This document shows positions 59,695-64,000 of a DNA stretch of 64,000 bases, in pieces (within the stretch, counting starts at the first letter, position 1; the number at the start of each line of letters is the position of its first letter). Location: NCBI GenBank assembly GCA_011525785.1, contig WYBT01000015.1, forward strand, positions 1 through 64,000, written 5' to 3'. Made by a program: the position numbers and the translations under genes. The notes below the pieces were generated by a model. It was not told where the DNA came from. It did no database searches and saw nothing but the letters and a program-made list of their open reading frames with translations. The DNA is from Planctomycetaceae bacterium (lineage in GTDB: Bacteria; Planctomycetota; UBA1135; GCA-002686595).

Positions 59695-61398
59695 TCACTC
59701 GCGCGCGGCTTCGAACAGCCGATCCTCGACCAGCAGCGCGTCGAGCGACGAGCGACGGAAGGCCTCGAGCGCGCCGGCAGCGCTGCGCACGAGCGGTTGT
59801 CCGCGCAGTTGGAAGCTCGCGCACAGCGCCAGCGCCGCTCGGCCGTTCCGGCCGAGTTCGCCGAGCAGCGCGTGCAGTTCGGGGTCCCGCGCGCGCACGA
59901 CCAGCTGCGGCCAAACCGCGCCGCCGGGCAGCAGCGCCGAGGGCGCAAGTTCGCGCAGTCGGGCGCTCGCCTTCGCAGTGCAGGCCGCGTCGCGCGCGAG
60001 ACTGCGCGCGGCGGCGGGCAGCTCGAACCACTCGTCGGCGTCCTCGTCGCGTGCGAGCACTCGCACGGCCTGCAACGGGTCGGCGCGCTGCACGCAGGCG
60101 AGCAGACGTTCGCGCGCGTCGGCGGCCGTGGCGCAGGCGAGGATCAGCCGCGCGCCGAGGCTCTCCGGGCCGAGCTCCGGCGCGCCACGCACCCACGCGA
60201 GCACGCGCCCCGCGAGGAGCTGCTGCGCGACTTCGCGCGGCGCAGCGCCCTCGATTCGCGGCGCCGCCGACTCGACACCGTCGAGTGCGGCCACGTCGAG
60301 GGCCTCACCGAGCGCCAGCGACGGATGCTGCGCGCGACGCGGCGCGCCGTGGTCAATCGAGTACTCGAGCGCAGCGCCCGCGGCGGCGCCGGCCTCGCCC
60401 AGCGCCGGCGGCGCGAACAGCTCGCGGAACGGGCCCTCGGCGGCGAGCCGCGCGAGCAGCGTGCGGTTGCGCAGGACCTCGCCCGCGAGACAGGCGACGT
60501 CGAGCTGCGTGCGGCGCTGGAGCTCGCGGGCGAGCGCCAACACGCGCTCTTCGAGCACGCGCTGCACGCTGGCCGCGAGATCGGCGTCGCGCGCATCATC
60601 GCGCGTCGCGCGGAGCGGCGCTCCCGGCTGCCGGGCGGGCCCGAAGAGCTGCTCGAGCGAAGCGTCGAACAGGCGCTCGGCGTCGTGGCCGAAGCGGAAG
60701 CGCAGCAGGTCGACTTCGAAGGCCCCGTCGGCGAGCGCAGGCGCGGTCGCGCCCACCTCGCGCTCGAAACGCGGCGCGCCCGAGTGCGACAGCACCTCGA
60801 CGCGTTCCTCGTCGAGCCCGGGCTCGAAGCCCAGGAACTGCGTGTAGGCCGAGAACCACAGCCCCAGCGAGTGCGGGTGGTGCGTCTGCGCCAGGCACTC
60901 GAGCGCCGAACCGTCGCCGCGCGCGAGCGTCGTGCTGGCCCACTCGCCGAGGTCGTCGACCACCAGCACGGCCGCGCGCTCGAAGGGCGAGGCGTGGAAG
61001 GCGAGCGCGGCGTGCGCGCGCGCGTGCTCGACGAACTGCACTTTGGCGGGCGGAACGGCGAACTCCTCGGCCAGGCGCGTGCGCAGCCACAGCCGATCGC
61101 CGAGCCAGGTGAACAGGCCGCGCGCAAAGCTGCGCGACGAGTGCGGGAACGCTTGCAACTGTGCAGCGAGGACGCGCTCGAACTTGCGCAGCGGCTTCTC
61201 GAAGAACACCAGCGCGTCGAGTTCTGCGGTCTGGAGGCCCGCGCGCTCGAGACAGGCGCGTGCGCTCCGGCGCGGAAGGCCGCTTTCGGCGCGCAGCCCC
61301 GAGTAGCGCTCCTCCTGCGCGGCCGCGACGAGTTCGCCGTCGACGCACACGGCGGCGGCGGAGTCGCGGTGGAAGGCCGACAGCCCCAGGACGCGCAT
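59695..61398 (-). CDS. NodU-family carbamoyltransferase, degenerate
   Basis: A 567-residue protein. The N-terminal Kae1/ASKHA-like domain is clear: LGLSAFHRDSAAAVCVDGELVAAAQEERYSG region, VEHARAHAALAFHASPF with the paired His of the metal site (HxxxH), and VLVVDDLGEWAS. It is weaker later. The family block that normally reads LAGGVALN appears as LAGEVLRNRTLL, and the C-terminal G-P-R-A-L-G-N-R-S-I motif appears as GPESLGARLIL. The carbamoyl-transfer site therefore looks altered, and activity may be lost or changed. Length is normal for the family. It is preceded by the ferritin-like gene, whose stop lies two bases before this start. Confidence 0.85.
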   Translation of the reverse strand: MRVLGLSAFHRDSAAAVCVDGELVAAAQEERYSGLRAESGLPRRSARACLERAGLQTAELDALVFFEKPLRKFERVLAAQLQAFPHSSRSFARGLFTWLGDRLWLRTRLAEEFAVPPAKVQFVEHARAHAALAFHASPFERAAVLVVDDLGEWASTTLARGDGSALECLAQTHHPHSLGLWFSAYTQFLGFEPGLDEERVEVLSHSGAPRFEREVGATAPALADGAFEVDLLRFRFGHDAERLFDASLEQLFGPARQPGAPLRATRDDARDADLAASVQRVLEERVLALARELQRRTQLDVACLAGEVLRNRTLLARLAAEGPFRELFAPPALGEAGAAAGAALEYSIDHGAPRRAQHPSLALGEALDVAALDGVESAAPRIEGAAPREVAQQLLAGRVLAWVRGAPELGPESLGARLILACATAADARERLLACVQRADPLQAVRVLARDEDADEWFELPAAARSLARDAACTAKASARLRELAPSALLPGGAVWPQLVVRARDPELHALLGELGRNGRAALALCASFQLRGQPLVRSAAGALEAFRRSSLDALLVEDRLFEAARE

Positions 61399-61400
61399 CT

Positions 61401-62159
61401 CTAGTACTGCGCCGTGCTGCCCGCGCGCGGCGCCTGCCATCCGCGCGGCGCGGCGCGGCGGCGCGCGAGCAGACCGAACGGGGCGAGCAGCGTCCAGTAC
61501 AGCGCGAACAGCACGGCGTGCGAGAAACCCGCTGCGGAGCGCAGCCCCACGCGCTTCCACGCACCGAGCCAGCGACTGCCCGCGGCCGCGCCGAGCGCGC
61601 GCTCGACCTCGGCGCCGCGGCCGAGCTTGCGCCACTTTTCGAGGAACGTGCCCGTGTAGGCCACGTGGTACTTCTCGTCCTTCAAGATCGCCTCGAACAC
61701 CGCGCGCGTGGCCGGGTCGCCGGCGTTCATGTCGCGGTAGGCGCTGAACAGCTCGGCGGCCTTGCGCTCCGCGACGTGCAGCATCGCGACGTACTCGAGC
61801 TCGCCCGCGGAGTCGATCGCCGCGGAATTCGACAGGCCGTGCGCCTCGAGCGCCAGGGCGCGGCGCGCGCTCGCGAGGTCCCAGGCGCGCCCGTGCGCGT
61901 CGTCGCCGCCCGCCGCCAGGCCGTGCTCCTGCGCCACTTCGGCGGCGCGGGCGCGGAACAACGCCGCGTGGCGGGCCTCGTCGCGACTGTGGCGCTCGAG
62001 GTGCGCGCGCAACTCGGGATCGCGCACGCAGCGCGCGGCGCGAGCCAGATCGCGGCCGCCGTCTTCCTCGGTGGCCGAAAACGAGAGCAGCGTGCGTTGC
62101 TTGCGAACGGGGTCGCGCCACACGCGACGTTCACGCAGTGCGAGCAGGAACGAGACCAT
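61401..62159 (-). CDS. Ferritin-like diiron-carboxylate protein
   Basis: A 252-residue helical protein. Two diiron half-sites are visible: ATEEDGGRDL with DEARH (E-x-x-H) in the first helix pair, and EYVAMLHVAERKAAELF with DEKYHVAY (E-x-x-H) in the second. A hydrophobic C-terminal stretch (HAVLFALYWTLLAPFGLLA) probably ties it to the membrane. The start MVSFLLALRERRVWRDPV was chosen; longer frames lack protein-like sequence. It ends two bases before the carbamoyltransferase start, so the two are co-translated. An oxidase or hydroxylase role on the product of the cluster is a reasonable guess, no more. Confidence 0.8.
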   Translation of the reverse strand: MVSFLLALRERRVWRDPVRKQRTLLSFSATEEDGGRDLARAARCVRDPELRAHLERHSRDEARHAALFRARAAEVAQEHGLAAGGDDAHGRAWDLASARRALALEAHGLSNSAAIDSAGELEYVAMLHVAERKAAELFSAYRDMNAGDPATRAVFEAILKDEKYHVAYTGTFLEKWRKLGRGAEVERALGAAAGSRWLGAWKRVGLRSAAGFSHAVLFALYWTLLAPFGLLARRRAAPRGWQAPRAGSTAQY

Positions 62160-62267
62160 GGGAGTCACCAGCGTAAACGCGTCGAGCGCGCTGCGGCGGC
62201 CGGCGACGTCGGGCTGCGCCGCAAAAAAGTCTCGGCGCTCGAGCCCCCACGTCGGGCGCGCTGTTCC

Positions 62268-62273
62268 TATAAT
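62268..62273 (+). promoter_or_regulatory. -10 box upstream of speA
   Basis: A perfect TATAAT lies 62 bases ahead of the speA start in an otherwise GC-rich stretch. No good -35 box at 16-18 bases was found. Confidence 0.5.
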
Positions 62274-62335
62274 CCTCGCCCTTTTGGGTCGAACCTCGGC
62301 GCCCACGCGCCAGCTGCTTTGGGGACACCACCTCG

Positions 62336-64000
<1,665 letters not shown>

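Overview
The window comes from a GC-rich bacterial chromosome with tightly packed genes, frequent ATGA/GTGA start-stop overlaps and many GTG starts. FG-GAP, beta-helix and kelch-like secreted proteins share C-terminal modules, and ECF sigma factors are fused to a membrane helix plus carboxypeptidase-regulatory-like repeats. Together with large TIR/DUF4062 proteins these fit a Planctomycetota-type genome best. That placement is inference from gene content; no rRNA is present to confirm it.

Layout: 250-9581 holds secreted FG-GAP proteins, aconitase, a DUF433/PIN-like toxin-antitoxin pair and decayed gene fragments. 9716-16822 holds a membrane sigma-factor fusion, a DUF4349 lipoprotein, an RDD protein, tRNA-Ala(CGC), RNase D and tRNA-Asp(GTC). 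16974-22939 holds an ABC exporter whose ATPase and permease genes flank two thiol-redox genes. Each of the two carries an in-frame TGA exactly where the family has a conserved cysteine, followed by a similar SECIS-like hairpin, so both are strong selenoprotein candidates. Next is a small secreted protein with a duplicated CX3C-X10-CX3C pattern.

25338-29946 is a plus-strand run: flavoprotein, exported methyltransferase, COG0523 metallochaperone, ribosomal proteins L28 and L33, and a thiol-dioxygenase-like cupin. 30044-40871 holds surface-type proteins, a TIR-like effector, a CPBP protease, an M14 peptidase, DUF1826, a second sigma fusion, a second COG0523 GTPase and a LecA-like lectin. 41105-44808 is a candidate conflict/signalling island: a DUF4071 protein, a DUF4062-FGE fusion and a ThsB-like TIR protein. 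It is followed by a perfect 37-bp inverted repeat.

44974-57226 holds a TPR/HEAT protein, a beta-helix protein, small DUF proteins, a DUF3526-type ABC transporter and more secreted proteins. 57381-62159 is a cluster of SGNH hydrolase, DUF5989, methyltransferase, NodU-like carbamoyltransferase and ferritin-like protein. The window ends inside the arginine decarboxylase gene speA.

Most functional links are inferred from order and family membership. The selenoprotein reading is the observation best supported by independent signals in the sequence itself: codon, conserved position, hairpin, and repetition in two adjacent genes.
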